A stretch of 64,000 nt of DNA from Brochothrix thermosphacta DSM 20171 = FSL F6-1036 (GCF_036884295.1 NZ_CP145608.1:310001-374000), one strand, 5' to 3'. Shown: positions 38,294 through 47,765, numbered from the stretch's first letter. The notes: generated by a model not told the origin, from the sequence alone. Translations and numbers: made by a program.

Positions 38294-39658
38294 CTATAAG
38301 ATACTTTTTAAAGCCCATACTTTTGAGCGCCAACGATAAGCCATTAATCCTCCACGGAGGCCCTCATCGATGATGTAAGCAATCCAAATCCCAGCTAACC
38401 CTATGTGTAACGGAACACTTAAAAGATACGCAAACGGCAAGCTGACAATCCACATGATAATCAAACCAACGATGAGTGGAAAACGAACATCACCCGTTGC
38501 ATTAAGTGAGTTAATTAAGATGATATTTGTTGCCCGCACCGTTTCGAGTACCAACCCAAGTAAGAAAAGATTTTTGGACAATTCGATAACTTCGGGATCG
38601 TTTGTGAAGAAGCTCATAATTGGTGTTGAAAAAATATAAAGCAAAAAACTGCCGATAAGTGCGAGCGCAGTTCCAATAATCCAGCCATGCCAACCTTGAC
38701 GATAAGCTTGATCGGGATTTCGAGCACCGACTTGATGCCCAATCAAAATCTGTGTTGCTTGCCCAATTGAAATGGGTAATAAAATGACGAACTGTGAAAT
38801 ACTAGAAACATAAACTTTTGTTGTCAATGCAGTTGAACCCAGCACAGCAACAATAGTAGTAATAATAATTTGAGAACCATTATACGAAATCGATTCACCA
38901 GAAGATGGGAGACCCAGTCTTAAAATAGCATAGCTAAGTTTATAGGTGACATCTTTTACTTTTTTAAATGAGAAGGTATAGCCTACGTGACGTTTGAGAA
39001 GGTATAGAGCTAATAATAACCCCACAAAGTTAGCGAGGGCAGTTGCAATACCAACACCTGCCATACCTAATACAGGGATTCCGAAAGGTCCAAAGAGGAA
39101 CAAGTAGTTTCCGATTACATTTAAAATACTCGTAACAACAGGAACATACATGGCTTGTTTAACATAGCCGTGGCTTCTTAATATAGGAAGAATGGCTACT
39201 TGGATCGCAATGACAATAGATGCACCACCGATCCATTGTAAGAAAGGCGTTCCTAATGCAATTAAATTATCATCGAGTCCTAACCAGCTTAAAAAGTGTG
39301 ATGAAAAGAAGAGGAATACAACAGTGAGAATAATACCTAAGATAGCAGCTAGTACTAATCCAGTTGTAATAACATGCTCAATTTCTTTTCCACGTTTTGC
39401 GCCTAACAACTGCGACACCAGGATTTGTAAACCAACAGAAACAAACCCATAAATATAGATTGTTAAGACGATTATTTGGTTGGCGACACCTGCAGCTGTA
39501 GCTGCTTTATCAGAATAAAAACTCAGTTGAAAGATATCGATGTTTGTCATCAAAACTCTCAAAAATTGTTCTGTAAAGATAGGCCAAGCGAAGGTTAATA
39601 AAGCAATTGTCATCAATTTGATAGACATTTTGCCAGAGAGATTAAATTTAGATTGCAT
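38294..39658 (-). CDS. MATE family efflux transporter
   Basis: 454 residues. Start set at ATG 39658, six nt after AAGGAG; an ATG 15 bases earlier lies across the ribosome-binding site. Twelve hydrophobic segments and the two-fold pattern with Q-rich LLGAKRGKEIE (about 89-99) and LIGHQVGARNPDQA (about 307-320) define the multidrug and toxic compound extrusion family, which exports cationic compounds by sodium or proton antiport. Substrate unknown. It is divergent from the AI-2E gene. Confidence 0.88.
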   Translation of the reverse strand: MQSKFNLSGKMSIKLMTIALLTFAWPIFTEQFLRVLMTNIDIFQLSFYSDKAATAAGVANQIIVLTIYIYGFVSVGLQILVSQLLGAKRGKEIEHVITTGLVLAAILGIILTVVFLFFSSHFLSWLGLDDNLIALGTPFLQWIGGASIVIAIQVAILPILRSHGYVKQAMYVPVVTSILNVIGNYLFLFGPFGIPVLGMAGVGIATALANFVGLLLALYLLKRHVGYTFSFKKVKDVTYKLSYAILRLGLPSSGESISYNGSQIIITTIVAVLGSTALTTKVYVSSISQFVILLPISIGQATQILIGHQVGARNPDQAYRQGWHGWIIGTALALIGSFLLYIFSTPIMSFFTNDPEVIELSKNLFLLGLVLETVRATNIILINSLNATGDVRFPLIVGLIIMWIVSLPFAYLLSVPLHIGLAGIWIAYIIDEGLRGGLMAYRWRSKVWALKSIL

Positions 39659-39765
39659 AGTACACTCCTTCATAACAAATACATTTTACACATCTTAACT
39701 ATTATAAACCTCTATCTCAGAGTTGCAAGTGCCATATTTCTTTATACTAAGGTTACAATCTTTGA

Positions 39766-39771
39766 TATAAT
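39766..39771 (+). promoter_or_regulatory. Extended -10 promoter for the AI-2E gene
   Basis: TGATATAAT, an extended -10, lies 33 nt before the GTG start. The -35 is weak. Confidence 0.45.
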
Positions 39772-39804
39772 AGTGATAAACGTACGTTATAAGGAGGGAA
39801 TCGA

Positions 39805-40905
39805 GTGTTTAAAAACTCTAAATTATTTTTTTGGACAGTAGAAATTTTAGCAATTGCATTATTGTTATACTTATTTACACAGATGTCATTTTTATTTGGT
39901 CCGATTCGAACATTCATTTCCACTATTTTTATGCCAATGTTATTGGCGGGTTTTATTTTTTATATGCTAAACCCAGTGGTTGGATTGATAGAAAAGTTGA
40001 AAGTTAAACGAATATGGGCAATTGTTATAGTATTCTTTTTAATTATCGGGGTTATCGGCCTCTTTGCTTACATGATTTTTCCACCGTTAGCGAATCAATT
40101 AGTGGAGCTTGGAAAAGCTGTACCTGGTTATTGGAGTAAAGCAAATGATTATTTTGATAAGTTATTAACAAATCCACAAATTCAAAATCTTGATATCGAA
40201 AATATGTTAAAAGAAGCAAATCTTAATGTATCTAAAATAGTCAATTCCATTATATCTAATGCAACAAGCAGTATTACAAGTATCATTGGTGTGATTGCGA
40301 GCGTAACGATTACAATCGTAACAGTACCATTCATTGTTTTCTTCATGTTTAAAGATGGTCATAAATTCAGCGGTAAGGCTGTGAAATTTTTCCCACGTGC
40401 TGTTCAAGAAGAAGCGGGAACAATATTATCACAAATGAGCAAAACAATTTCATCTTATATCAGTGGACAAACGTTAGATTGTCTTTGTGTAGGTATTTTG
40501 ACATTTGTTGGTTATTTGATTATCGGTCAACCTTATGCATTGTTATTAGGTGTTATTGCCGGAAGCACAAATATCATTCCTTACTTAGGACCATGGATAG
40601 GTTTATTGCCTGCTGTGATAATTGGTATCTTTATTTCACCATGGCAAGCCATTGCCGTTATTATTGTTGTTTTAATTGTACAGCAAATTGATTCAAACAT
40701 TATGAATCCATTGATTGTGGGTCGTTCATTAAACGTCCATCCGTTAACAATTATTATTGTGTTGCTTGTAGCTGGTAATCTTGCGGGATTATTAGGAATG
40801 TTGCTTGCAGTGCCAACATACGCTGTTGCTAAAACAGTTATAATTAATATCGCTAAGATGTGGCGTTTAAACAAAGAAAGTCGTCTGGAAGTTAAAGAGC
40901 CTTAG
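39805..40905 (+). CDS. AI-2E (YtvI/PerM-like) membrane transporter
   Basis: 366 residues from GTG 39805 with AAGGAGGG. Seven to eight membrane segments with the family's C-terminal motif GPWIGLLPAVIIG (about 266-278) and IMNPLIVGRSLNVHPL (about 298-313) are visible. The AI-2E family includes exporters of autoinducer-2 and sodium antiporters, so the substrate is uncertain. It is monocistronic, 66 nt before ppaC. Confidence 0.85.
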   Translation: MFKNSKLFFWTVEILAIALLLYLFTQMSFLFGPIRTFISTIFMPMLLAGFIFYMLNPVVGLIEKLKVKRIWAIVIVFFLIIGVIGLFAYMIFPPLANQLVELGKAVPGYWSKANDYFDKLLTNPQIQNLDIENMLKEANLNVSKIVNSIISNATSSITSIIGVIASVTITIVTVPFIVFFMFKDGHKFSGKAVKFFPRAVQEEAGTILSQMSKTISSYISGQTLDCLCVGILTFVGYLIIGQPYALLLGVIAGSTNIIPYLGPWIGLLPAVIIGIFISPWQAIAVIIVVLIVQQIDSNIMNPLIVGRSLNVHPLTIIIVLLVAGNLAGLLGMLLAVPTYAVAKTVIINIAKMWRLNKESRLEVKEP

Positions 40906-40971
40906 TGTTCTTAAAATTTAAAATATGATAAAATAGAGACGAAAATGAGTATAAAAGGGGCGAATATAAAA

Positions 40972-41898
40972 ATGAGTAAAACATTAGTTTTTGGACATAA
41001 AAATCCAGATACAGATACAATTACAGCAGCGCTAAGCTACGCTGCCTTAAAACAAGCTTTAGGATTTGACGTAGAGGCTGTTCGTTTAGGAACGATTAAT
41101 CCTGAAACACAATTTGCTTTAGATTATTTCAAAGCAGAGGCACCACGCCTTGTTGAAACAGTGGCTAACGAAACCAACCAAGTTATTCTCGTAGATCACA
41201 ATGAAGCACAACAAAGTGTGGATGATCGCGCGGCTGTTACTATTACTGAAGTGATTGATCATCACCGTGTTGCCAACTTTGAAACGCTTGATCCATTGAT
41301 GATGCGTATCGAGCCAGTGGGTTGTACAGCAACAATTATCTTGAAACTTTACACTGAAAATAACATTGTACCAACACAACAAAATGCAGGATTAATGTTA
41401 TCAGCTATAGTATCAGATACATTGTTATTCAAATCACCAACATGTACAGAACAAGATGTTGCAGCAGCTGCAATTTTAGCTGAAATAGCACAAGTTGATG
41501 TTCAAGTATACGGCTTAGACCTTTTAAAAGCAGGCGCAGATGTTAGTACAAAAACAATTGATGAATTAATTACATTGGATGCGAAAGAATTTGATATGGG
41601 CAACCAAAAAGTTGAAATAGCACAAGTTAACGTTGTTGATCCATTAGATGTACTTATTCGCCAGCCTGAAATTGAACTTGCCATCAACGAAAAAATCGCA
41701 AGCAAAGGATTAGATATGTTCTTGTTTGCAATTACTAATATTTTGACAAACGATTCAGTTGTGCTTGTATTAGGTACAGCAGCAGGTAAAGTAGAACAAG
41801 CGTATGATGTTCAACTTGTAAATAACTTAGCAACATTACCAGGTGTTGTTTCACGTAAAAAACAAATTGTTCCTATTATTACTCCTTTCTTTGAGTAA
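40972..41898 (+). CDS. ppaC: Manganese-dependent inorganic pyrophosphatase (family II)
   Basis: 308 residues from ATG 40972; the frame opens 27 nt earlier, but AAAAGGGG fits the later ATG. DHH motifs FGHKNPDTD (about 6-14), VDHNEA (about 74-79) and EVIDHHR (about 93-99) supply the manganese ligands, and SRKKQIVP near the C-terminus binds substrate. It hydrolyses pyrophosphate to drive biosynthesis. Length matches Bacillus PpaC (309). The 119-bp repeats begin just after the stop. Confidence 0.95.
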   Translation: MSKTLVFGHKNPDTDTITAALSYAALKQALGFDVEAVRLGTINPETQFALDYFKAEAPRLVETVANETNQVILVDHNEAQQSVDDRAAVTITEVIDHHRVANFETLDPLMMRIEPVGCTATIILKLYTENNIVPTQQNAGLMLSAIVSDTLLFKSPTCTEQDVAAAAILAEIAQVDVQVYGLDLLKAGADVSTKTIDELITLDAKEFDMGNQKVEIAQVNVVDPLDVLIRQPEIELAINEKIASKGLDMFLFAITNILTNDSVVLVLGTAAGKVEQAYDVQLVNNLATLPGVVSRKKQIVPIITPFFE

Positions 41899-41900
41899 AA

Positions 41901-42376
41901 ACGAAAACAGCCCGTTCAATGGCTCCTAGCTTGGAGAAAAATGAAGGAGGCTATCTGTGCCTGCTGATTTTTTTGAAAGAGAGTGAGGCATTGGCTGTTG
42001 CAGTTGGAGAAAAGTAAAAACGAAAACAGCCCGTTCAATGGCTACTAGCTTGGAGAAAAATGAAGGAGGCTATCTGTGCCTGCTGATTTTTTTGAAAGAG
42101 AGTGAGACATTGGCTGTTGCAGTTGGAGAAAAGTAAAAACGAAAACAGCCCGTTCAATGGCTACTAGCTTGGAGAAAAATGAAGGAGGCTATCTGTGCCT
42201 GCTGATTTTTTTGAAAGAGAGTGAGACATTGGCTGTTGCAGTTGGAGAAAAGTAAAAACGAAAACAGCCCGTTCAATGGCTACTAGCTTGGAGAAAAATG
42301 AAGGAGGCTATCTGTGCCTGCTGATTTTTTTGAAAGAGAGTGAGACATTGGCTGTTGCAGTTGGAGAAAAGTAAAA
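41901..42376 (+). repeat. Four tandem 119-bp repeats with a conserved micro-ORF
   Basis: Units begin at 41901, 42020, 42139 and 42258. Copies 2-4 are identical; copy 1 differs only at 41925 and 41988. Each unit has AACAGCC near its start and GGCTGTT near its end, able to pair, and a strong AAGGAGG six nt before GTG CCT GCT GAT TTT TTT GAA AGA GAG TGA (nine codons). A second short frame (ATG eight codons) overlaps it. No protein gene spans the array. It lies between ppaC and the zinc operon terminator. Confidence 0.9.
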
Positions 42377-42409
42377 GCAGAGCACACTTGTTCAACAATG
42401 GATAAACCT

Positions 42410-42446
42410 AAAAACCTTGATGATTAACTAATAATCAAGGTTTTTT
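42410..42446 (+). terminator. Terminator after the repeat array
   Basis: AACCTTGAT and ATCAAGGTT form the stem, followed by six T. It would end any transcript running from ppaC through the repeats. Confidence 0.8.
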
Positions 42447-42449
42447 CTC

Positions 42450-42498
42450 TTGTGTTTTTACTAAGGTTAGCATACAATTAAACGTAATGGTTACGTTT
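42450..42498 (+). promoter_or_regulatory. Promoter with Zur box for the zinc uptake operon
   Basis: TTGTGT (42450-42455), 17 nt, TACAAT (42473-42478), followed at once by AAACGTAATGGTTACGTTT (42480-42498), an inverted repeat with 8 of 9 matching pairs around one central base. It matches the TCGTAATNATTACGA Zur consensus closely. A repressor there would block transcription when zinc is plentiful. Confidence 0.65.
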
Positions 42499-42519
42499 TA
42501 GATGCAGGGAGTGGAAATG

Positions 42520-43227
42520 ATGGATTATATTCAAGTGAAAGATATTATGTTTAAATACGATGATGAACCTGTGTTATCCGATGTTTCATTTCATATTAGT
42601 GAAGGTGAATTTGTGTCATTAACAGGAGAAAACGGCGCGGCAAAATCAACGTTATTAAAAATTGTTTTAGGCCTATTAAAACCAGCAAGTGGTGAAGTAA
42701 CGCGAACATTAGTGAATACTGAAGGTGAAAAATTTCAAATTGGTTATTTACCACAACAAGTTGCTTCATTCAATGAAGGATTTCCAAGTACAGTAATTGA
42801 ATTGGTACGTTCAGGACGTTTTCAGAGAGGCAAGTGGTTTAAACGCTTGTCACAAACGGATCATGAAAAAGTAGAAGAAGCTTTGCGTTCTGTTGATATG
42901 TGGAAGTATAAAGATGCTCAAATCGGTGAGTTATCTGGCGGTCAAAAACAACGTATTTGTATGGCACGTGTTTTAGCTGCTGAGCCAGATTTATTTGTTT
43001 TAGACGAACCTACAACAGGAATGGATAAAGAAAATCGTAAAAACTTTTATAAATTAATGCGTCATTATGCGGATTCACATAATCGTGCAATCTTAATGGT
43101 GACTCATGATGATGAGGATTTAACACGATATGTCGATCGTGAATTACGCTTAACACGAAAGGAAGATACCGAGTGGAGATGTTTTTGCATGAATTCATGC
43201 AGCGCGCATTCATCGCAGGAACATTAA
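42520..43227 (+). CDS. znuC: Zinc/manganese ABC transporter ATP-binding protein
   Basis: 235 residues from ATG 42520 (eight nt after GGGAG; ATG 42517 is also possible). Walker A is GENGAAKST, with Ala where most ABC proteins have Gly, a variant typical of the zinc (ZnuC/AdcC) subfamily. The signature LSGGQKQR and Walker B LFVLDEP are intact. It powers import of zinc together with the permease that overlaps its 3' end by 55 bp. The substrate-binding protein is not next to it, so it must be encoded elsewhere. Confidence 0.88.
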   Translation: MDYIQVKDIMFKYDDEPVLSDVSFHISEGEFVSLTGENGAAKSTLLKIVLGLLKPASGEVTRTLVNTEGEKFQIGYLPQQVASFNEGFPSTVIELVRSGRFQRGKWFKRLSQTDHEKVEEALRSVDMWKYKDAQIGELSGGQKQRICMARVLAAEPDLFVLDEPTTGMDKENRKNFYKLMRHYADSHNRAILMVTHDDEDLTRYVDRELRLTRKEDTEWRCFCMNSCSAHSSQEH

Positions 43228-44000
43228 TTGCGATTTTAGCACCGCTGTTTGGTTTATTTGTTATATTAAGAAGGCAGTCGTTGATTGCTGATACACTCGC
43301 ACATATTTCGCTTGCCGGAGTAGCTGTTGGTTTTACAATTGGCGTCAACCCAACATTAACAACAATTGCGGTTGTGGTATTAGGTGGCTTGACGATTGAA
43401 GTAATGCGCAGTTTTTTCAAGACATATTCTGAATTATCAATTGCAATCCTCATGTCTGGTGGTTTGGCAATTGCGCTTGTATTGACTAGTTTTAACGGTG
43501 GAAATTCAACTGCGAGTATTTCACAATATTTATTTGGATCGATTGTTACAATCGATGCTGAAAGTGTTTTTTGGTTATTGGGACTTGCTATTGTGGCAGT
43601 CACACTGTATTTATTATTCCGTCGACACATGTATGTGTTAACATTTGATGAGGATACAGCTTATACAAGTGGATTAAACACACGTTTGATTTCAATGGTA
43701 TTTAGTGTGCTTACAGGTTTAGCAGTAGCGATTATGATGCCGATTGTAGGCGCATTATTAGTCTCATCATTAATGATTTTACCTTCAGCTATCGCTATTA
43801 AATGGGTGAAAAGTTTTGATTTCGCTATCATATTGAGCATTGTAATGGGATTAATTGGTGTTTACAGTGGATTAACGATGTCTTACCAAGTGGGATCACC
43901 ACCAGGCGCATCGATTACGATTGTATTAATTGTGATGTTTATTATATCAATGATTGTTCGCACAATTTGGTTGCGTAGCAAGGGACGAAAATACAAATAA
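43173..44000 (+). CDS. znuB: Zinc/manganese ABC transporter permease (ABC-3)
   Basis: 275 residues starting at ATG 43173 inside the znuC end. Nine or so hydrophobic segments and the ABC-3 pattern (RRQSLIADTLAHISLAG, about 33-49) mark the ZnuB/MntB family; this cytoplasmic loop contacts the ATPase. The Zur box upstream of znuC argues for zinc rather than manganese. It ends 14 nt before hflX. Confidence 0.88.
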   Translation: MEMFLHEFMQRAFIAGTLIAILAPLFGLFVILRRQSLIADTLAHISLAGVAVGFTIGVNPTLTTIAVVVLGGLTIEVMRSFFKTYSELSIAILMSGGLAIALVLTSFNGGNSTASISQYLFGSIVTIDAESVFWLLGLAIVAVTLYLLFRRHMYVLTFDEDTAYTSGLNTRLISMVFSVLTGLAVAIMMPIVGALLVSSLMILPSAIAIKWVKSFDFAIILSIVMGLIGVYSGLTMSYQVGSPPGASITIVLIVMFIISMIVRTIWLRSKGRKYK

Positions 44001-44014
44001 GAAGAGGTGAAACG

Positions 44015-45271
44015 ATGACAAATGTTGTATTAGTAGGCGTAGAATTGCCTCGAGTAAATGATTTTGCTGAATCGATGATAGAACTCCATGGCTTAGCTGA
44101 GGCAGCTGATTTGAATGTAACGCATGTACTCACGCAAAAACGTGAACGTGTCCATGCGGGAACTTATCTAGGTAAAGGTAAATTAGCAGAGTTACAAGGT
44201 TACTTAGAAGGCACTGAGAGTGAAGCTATTATTGTGAACGATGAATTAACACCTAGTCAAATCAAGAATCTAGAAGCGGTACTGGAATGTGAAATAATGG
44301 ATCGTACGATGTTGATTTTAGCTATATTTGCAGAACGTGCACAAACTCGTGAAGCAAAATTACAAGTGGAAGTTGCACGACTACAATACCTGATGCCACG
44401 TCTTGCTGGAATGGGTATTTCAATGAGCCGTCAAGGTGGTGGTTCATCAGGATTGGCAAACCGTGGTGCGGGTGAAACAAAACTAGAACTTGATCGTCGA
44501 ACAATTAGTGATAAAATCAACCAGTATCAGCGAGAGCTGAAAGTCGTAGCAAATGAGCGCGATAATCAACGTCGTTCACGTCAGAAAAAAGGTTTGCGTG
44601 TAGCAGCATTAGTCGGGTACACAAACGCAGGTAAATCGAGCATTATGAATACTTTGGTTTCTTCATACCATCCGCAAACGACAGAAAAACAAGTGTTAGA
44701 AAAAGATATGTTATTTGCAACGTTAGATACTTCTGTGCGTCGAATCCATCCAAAATACCATCAACCATTCTTGTTGACTGATACAGTTGGTTTTGTTGAT
44801 AAATTACCAACACAATTGGTAAAAGCATTCCGGTCAACACTTGAAGAAGTTGTTCAGGCCGATGTGTTAATCCATGTGATTGATGCTTCTAGTCCTGATT
44901 CTGAAAAACGCCAACGTGTGACAGAAGAAACGTTGAAAGCAATCGGTGCAGAAGACAAGCCAATGATATATGTTTGGAATAAAGCTGATTTGGTACCTGA
45001 AGTATCTCAGATTATGCCGAAAAATCATCTTTGGGTATCAACTTATACAGGTAAAGGTATTTCTGAACTGATGAGTGCTGTTGAAGCTGAGTTATTTGCC
45101 GATGAAGAGCAGCATGTTTGGTTAGTTCCGTATGATCGTGGCGATGTTGTTGCACTTATGAATGAAGAAGCCCGTATTATTGAACTTGAATATGTCGAAG
45201 AAGGCACACAAATCACTGCGATTACACCTCAGCACTTTATAAGAAATTATGGAGAGTTTATCGTCAAATAA
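44015..45271 (+). CDS. hflX: GTPase HflX
   Basis: 418 residues after GAAGAGGTG. The HflX N-terminal domain (GTYLGKGKLAEL, about 49-60) and Arg-rich coiled coil precede the G domain with G1 GYTNAGKSS (about 203-211), G3 DTVGF (about 255-259) and G4 NKAD (about 324-327). It binds the 50S subunit and splits stalled ribosomes. Length and order are typical. It may be read from the zinc operon promoter, since the gap to znuB is 14 nt. Confidence 0.93.
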   Translation: MTNVVLVGVELPRVNDFAESMIELHGLAEAADLNVTHVLTQKRERVHAGTYLGKGKLAELQGYLEGTESEAIIVNDELTPSQIKNLEAVLECEIMDRTMLILAIFAERAQTREAKLQVEVARLQYLMPRLAGMGISMSRQGGGSSGLANRGAGETKLELDRRTISDKINQYQRELKVVANERDNQRRSRQKKGLRVAALVGYTNAGKSSIMNTLVSSYHPQTTEKQVLEKDMLFATLDTSVRRIHPKYHQPFLLTDTVGFVDKLPTQLVKAFRSTLEEVVQADVLIHVIDASSPDSEKRQRVTEETLKAIGAEDKPMIYVWNKADLVPEVSQIMPKNHLWVSTYTGKGISELMSAVEAELFADEEQHVWLVPYDRGDVVALMNEEARIIELEYVEEGTQITAITPQHFIRNYGEFIVK

Positions 45272-45306
45272 AAAAACGTTGTATCTCATGGGATACAACG
45301 TTTTTT
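45271..45306. terminator. Bidirectional terminator
   Basis: A stem of 15 bp (AAAAAACGTTGTATC and GATACAACGTTTTTT) between convergent hflX and the first lipoprotein gene. A near-copy lies downstream of the second lipoprotein gene. Confidence 0.85.
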
Positions 45307-45308
45307 AT

Positions 45309-46463
45309 TTATTTATTTTTAAAGATTTTCTCGATTGTTTTGTATTGTTTCTCTGTTAATAGAGGCTCATATTCTTCAAGTAATTCATCGGATTCAGCTG
45401 CTGAGAACGAACTGAAATCTTCTTTTTCTAACTCTTTGACCAACTCTTTAAATTCATCGTCAGCCATATTAAAATCGCCATCAAGTTCTTCATCAAGTTC
45501 TTCATCAAGTTCTTCATCAAGTTCTTCATCAAGTTCATCACTTAGATAAGGCGCTAAAATAGCCTCGATTTCCTTAACATTAACGATTTCTTTTTTCGCA
45601 GGTAGTTTAATGGCTACCTGTTTATCATTGGGTTTATAGTTATATAAAACCTCAATTAAGTCAATAAAACCTTCATCTTTTTTATCAAAAGTAGAAGTCA
45701 GTGCCACAGCAAGATCATTTGTTTTAGTATTTAAATTAAATTTAGCATCAAGCGCTTTAGGAAGATTTTTAATCATTTCATCGAAATCAGGGATAACGAA
45801 TTCTTTGTATTCTTTTTTAGATTTAGAAAGTGTATTGAATTTTTCAGCTAAAACAACAACATCTTTTTTAGTTAGTTTAAAAGTAACCACATCATTCTCT
45901 TTTGTGAAACGTTCTTCGTCTAGTGAAGTGAAATAGTTAGATACCTCTTTTTGAAATTCCTTAGTAAGATTTGTTGCGCTTTTGCTGTCTATTTCTAAAG
46001 TATCTGCATCAGAAAGTTTAAGGTACTTACCGTCAAAAGTGCTAAGAGTCTTTTCATCAGAGGGTAATTCTGAGTTAAACTGAGAAGCTATTTTTGAAAT
46101 CCCTCTGAAAATATCTAAAGAGAAATACATATCGTCATTTTTACTTATAAATTCTAACGGTATTTTTTGTCCGAGTGCTTCAATATTTAACTTTGTATTT
46201 GTTGCTTTTTCCGATACATCGTGTTGCATCGAGCCGGTTACTTTAATGTCCTTTAATTGAGTAACCATCACGTTGGCTTCAGGCGAATCTTTCATATCCG
46301 CTGTTAGTTTAATATCTTTAATGGTCATTGAGATATCGTTGCTTGAATTCTCTGTAACGTTCTTTTTCGTATAATCAAAAAATTCTTCTTTAGCAGATTT
46401 ACCACAACCTGCTAAAATAATAACGCTCAAGATAATCAGTAACGCTAACTTTATTTTTTTCAT
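45309..46463 (-). CDS. Lipoprotein A of a duplicated pair, with ELDE repeats
   Basis: 384 residues with GGAGTGGGG upstream. The N-terminus has a lipoprotein signal with lipobox LAGC (Cys20). The body resembles its neighbour at 46647-47765 throughout, with shared LPKALDAK/LPKNITLK-type and KPNDKQVAIK motifs. Before the C-terminal domain it contains five 12-bp units giving DELDEELDEELD-type acidic residues (nt 45481-45540), which the neighbour lacks. It is extracytoplasmic. The family is not recognised, perhaps a DUF6612-like sensor or binding protein. Confidence 0.75.
   Translation of the reverse strand: MKKIKLALLIILSVIILAGCGKSAKEEFFDYTKKNVTENSSNDISMTIKDIKLTADMKDSPEANVMVTQLKDIKVTGSMQHDVSEKATNTKLNIEALGQKIPLEFISKNDDMYFSLDIFRGISKIASQFNSELPSDEKTLSTFDGKYLKLSDADTLEIDSKSATNLTKEFQKEVSNYFTSLDEERFTKENDVVTFKLTKKDVVVLAEKFNTLSKSKKEYKEFVIPDFDEMIKNLPKALDAKFNLNTKTNDLAVALTSTFDKKDEGFIDLIEVLYNYKPNDKQVAIKLPAKKEIVNVKEIEAILAPYLSDELDEELDEELDEELDEELDGDFNMADDEFKELVKELEKEDFSSFSAAESDELLEEYEPLLTEKQYKTIEKIFKNK
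45481..45540 (-). repeat. Five 12-bp repeats in the lipoprotein gene
   Basis: Five units of TCAAGTTCTTCA (plus strand) with one substitution in the last, encoding ELDE on the minus strand. A 12-bp unit keeps the frame, so copy number may vary without loss of protein. Confidence 0.9.
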
Positions 46464-46605
46464 TTCCCCACTCCTTAGTTATAAATGTTCATATTATAAC
46501 TATAACAATCTTGTTATTTATTACAAGTTCATAAAGTGTAGTGTAATCTTCAAAAAAACAAACACTTTAAAAGCAATCAAATTTAAGTAAAAAACAATTC
46601 TTTCT

Positions 46606-46643
46606 AAAAAAAAACGTTGTACTTCATGGGATACAACATTTTG
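46606..46643 (-). terminator. Terminator of lipoprotein B, near-copy of 45271-45306
   Basis: AACGTTGTA and TACAACATT arms; on the minus strand the stem is followed by nine T. Its similarity to the terminator downstream of lipoprotein A indicates that the duplication included the terminator. Confidence 0.8.
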
Positions 46644-46646
46644 TTA

Positions 46647-47765
46647 TTATTTATTCTCTAATAAAGCTTTTTCCATCGCTTTATATTGTTTAGGTGTTAG
46701 AATTTCTTTATAATTTGCTAAAAGTGAATCGATATCATTTTTGGTTAAAGCACTTAAATCTTCTGTTGTGATTGCTTCTAGCAACTGATTAAATTCAGCA
46801 TCATCGATTTTAACATCGTCATAAGAAGCGTTCAATTGGGACTCTTCAGTAGCAGCTAAAAGCTCGGATACTTCATCCATTGTCATAATGTTTTTCTTAG
46901 CAGGTACCTTGATAGCAACTTTTTTATCATTAGGTTTTAGCGTATACAATAATTCTACAGACTTAATTGGTACTTGCTCATTTTTATCAAATTCAATAAG
47001 CATTGTCATATCAGACGCTTGGGATTTAGTGTTATTGTTTATTTTAAGAGTGATGTTTTTTGGTAATGATTTTATGACTTTATCAAGATCAGGAATAACA
47101 TACTCAGCATAAGTCTTTTTCGATTTCGCAACTTTATTGTATTCTTTAGCTAATTCGACAATGTCTTTTTTTGTGATAGAAAACGTAACAACATCATCTT
47201 TTTTAGTGAAGCGCTCTTCACTTAGCGAGTCAAAGTATTTTGTTACTGATACTTGATAATCCTTACCAAATGCTTTTGCATTTTTAGTATCAATATCCAA
47301 TTCGTTTTTTTCGGAGATGTTGATGTATTTACCTTCAACCTCTTTAAATGTTAATTCATCAAACGGTAAACTAGCACCAAACTGAGTAGAGATATTTGCA
47401 ATCCCTTTTAAAATGTCTAATGAGAGATACATATCATCATTTTTGCTAATAAAGCTTAAGGGTAGCTTTTGACCAAGTGCCTCAATTTTCAAGTCAGTGG
47501 CAGATAACTTTTCTTTAACATCTTGCTGAATAGAACCAGTTACTTTAATGTCTTTCAATTGAGTCACCATGGCATTAACTGACGGATCACCACTCATATC
47601 AGATGTTAATTTGATATCTTTTATCTTCATTGAAAAATCATTGCTTGAACTTTCTGTAGCTGTTTTTTTAGCAGCATCAAAAAATTCTTCTTTAGCAGAC
47701 TTACCACAACCTGCTAAAACAATAATACTTAATAAAACAAGTAGAGCTAACTTCATTTTTTTCAT
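46647..47765 (-). CDS. Lipoprotein B of a duplicated pair
   Basis: 372 residues with GGAGGGAAA upstream. Lipobox LAGC (Cys20). The sequence follows lipoprotein A nearly end to end, including FISKNDDMY and RFTK.DDVVTF, but lacks the ELDE run and has diverged to roughly half identity by eye. It is transcribed toward its paralogue, with a terminator between them, so the two may be separately regulated. Function is unknown. Such proteins often sense or bind extracellular ligands. Confidence 0.75.
   Translation of the reverse strand: MKKMKLALLVLLSIIVLAGCGKSAKEEFFDAAKKTATESSSNDFSMKIKDIKLTSDMSGDPSVNAMVTQLKDIKVTGSIQQDVKEKLSATDLKIEALGQKLPLSFISKNDDMYLSLDILKGIANISTQFGASLPFDELTFKEVEGKYINISEKNELDIDTKNAKAFGKDYQVSVTKYFDSLSEERFTKKDDVVTFSITKKDIVELAKEYNKVAKSKKTYAEYVIPDLDKVIKSLPKNITLKINNNTKSQASDMTMLIEFDKNEQVPIKSVELLYTLKPNDKKVAIKVPAKKNIMTMDEVSELLAATEESQLNASYDDVKIDDAEFNQLLEAITTEDLSALTKNDIDSLLANYKEILTPKQYKAMEKALLENK

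Noticed and set aside
32422-42376. Regular repeats as CRISPR arrays
   Set aside because: The 279-bp units are coding and the 119-bp units abut without variable spacers; no cas genes are present.
41901-42376. T-box, riboswitch or ordinary terminator family
   Set aside because: No T-box sequence, no known riboswitch core and no T tract after the pairable ends; the only terminator is after the array.
45340-45549. Plus-strand frame rich in Ser
   Set aside because: It is antisense to the ELDE repeat of lipoprotein A and has no start signal.
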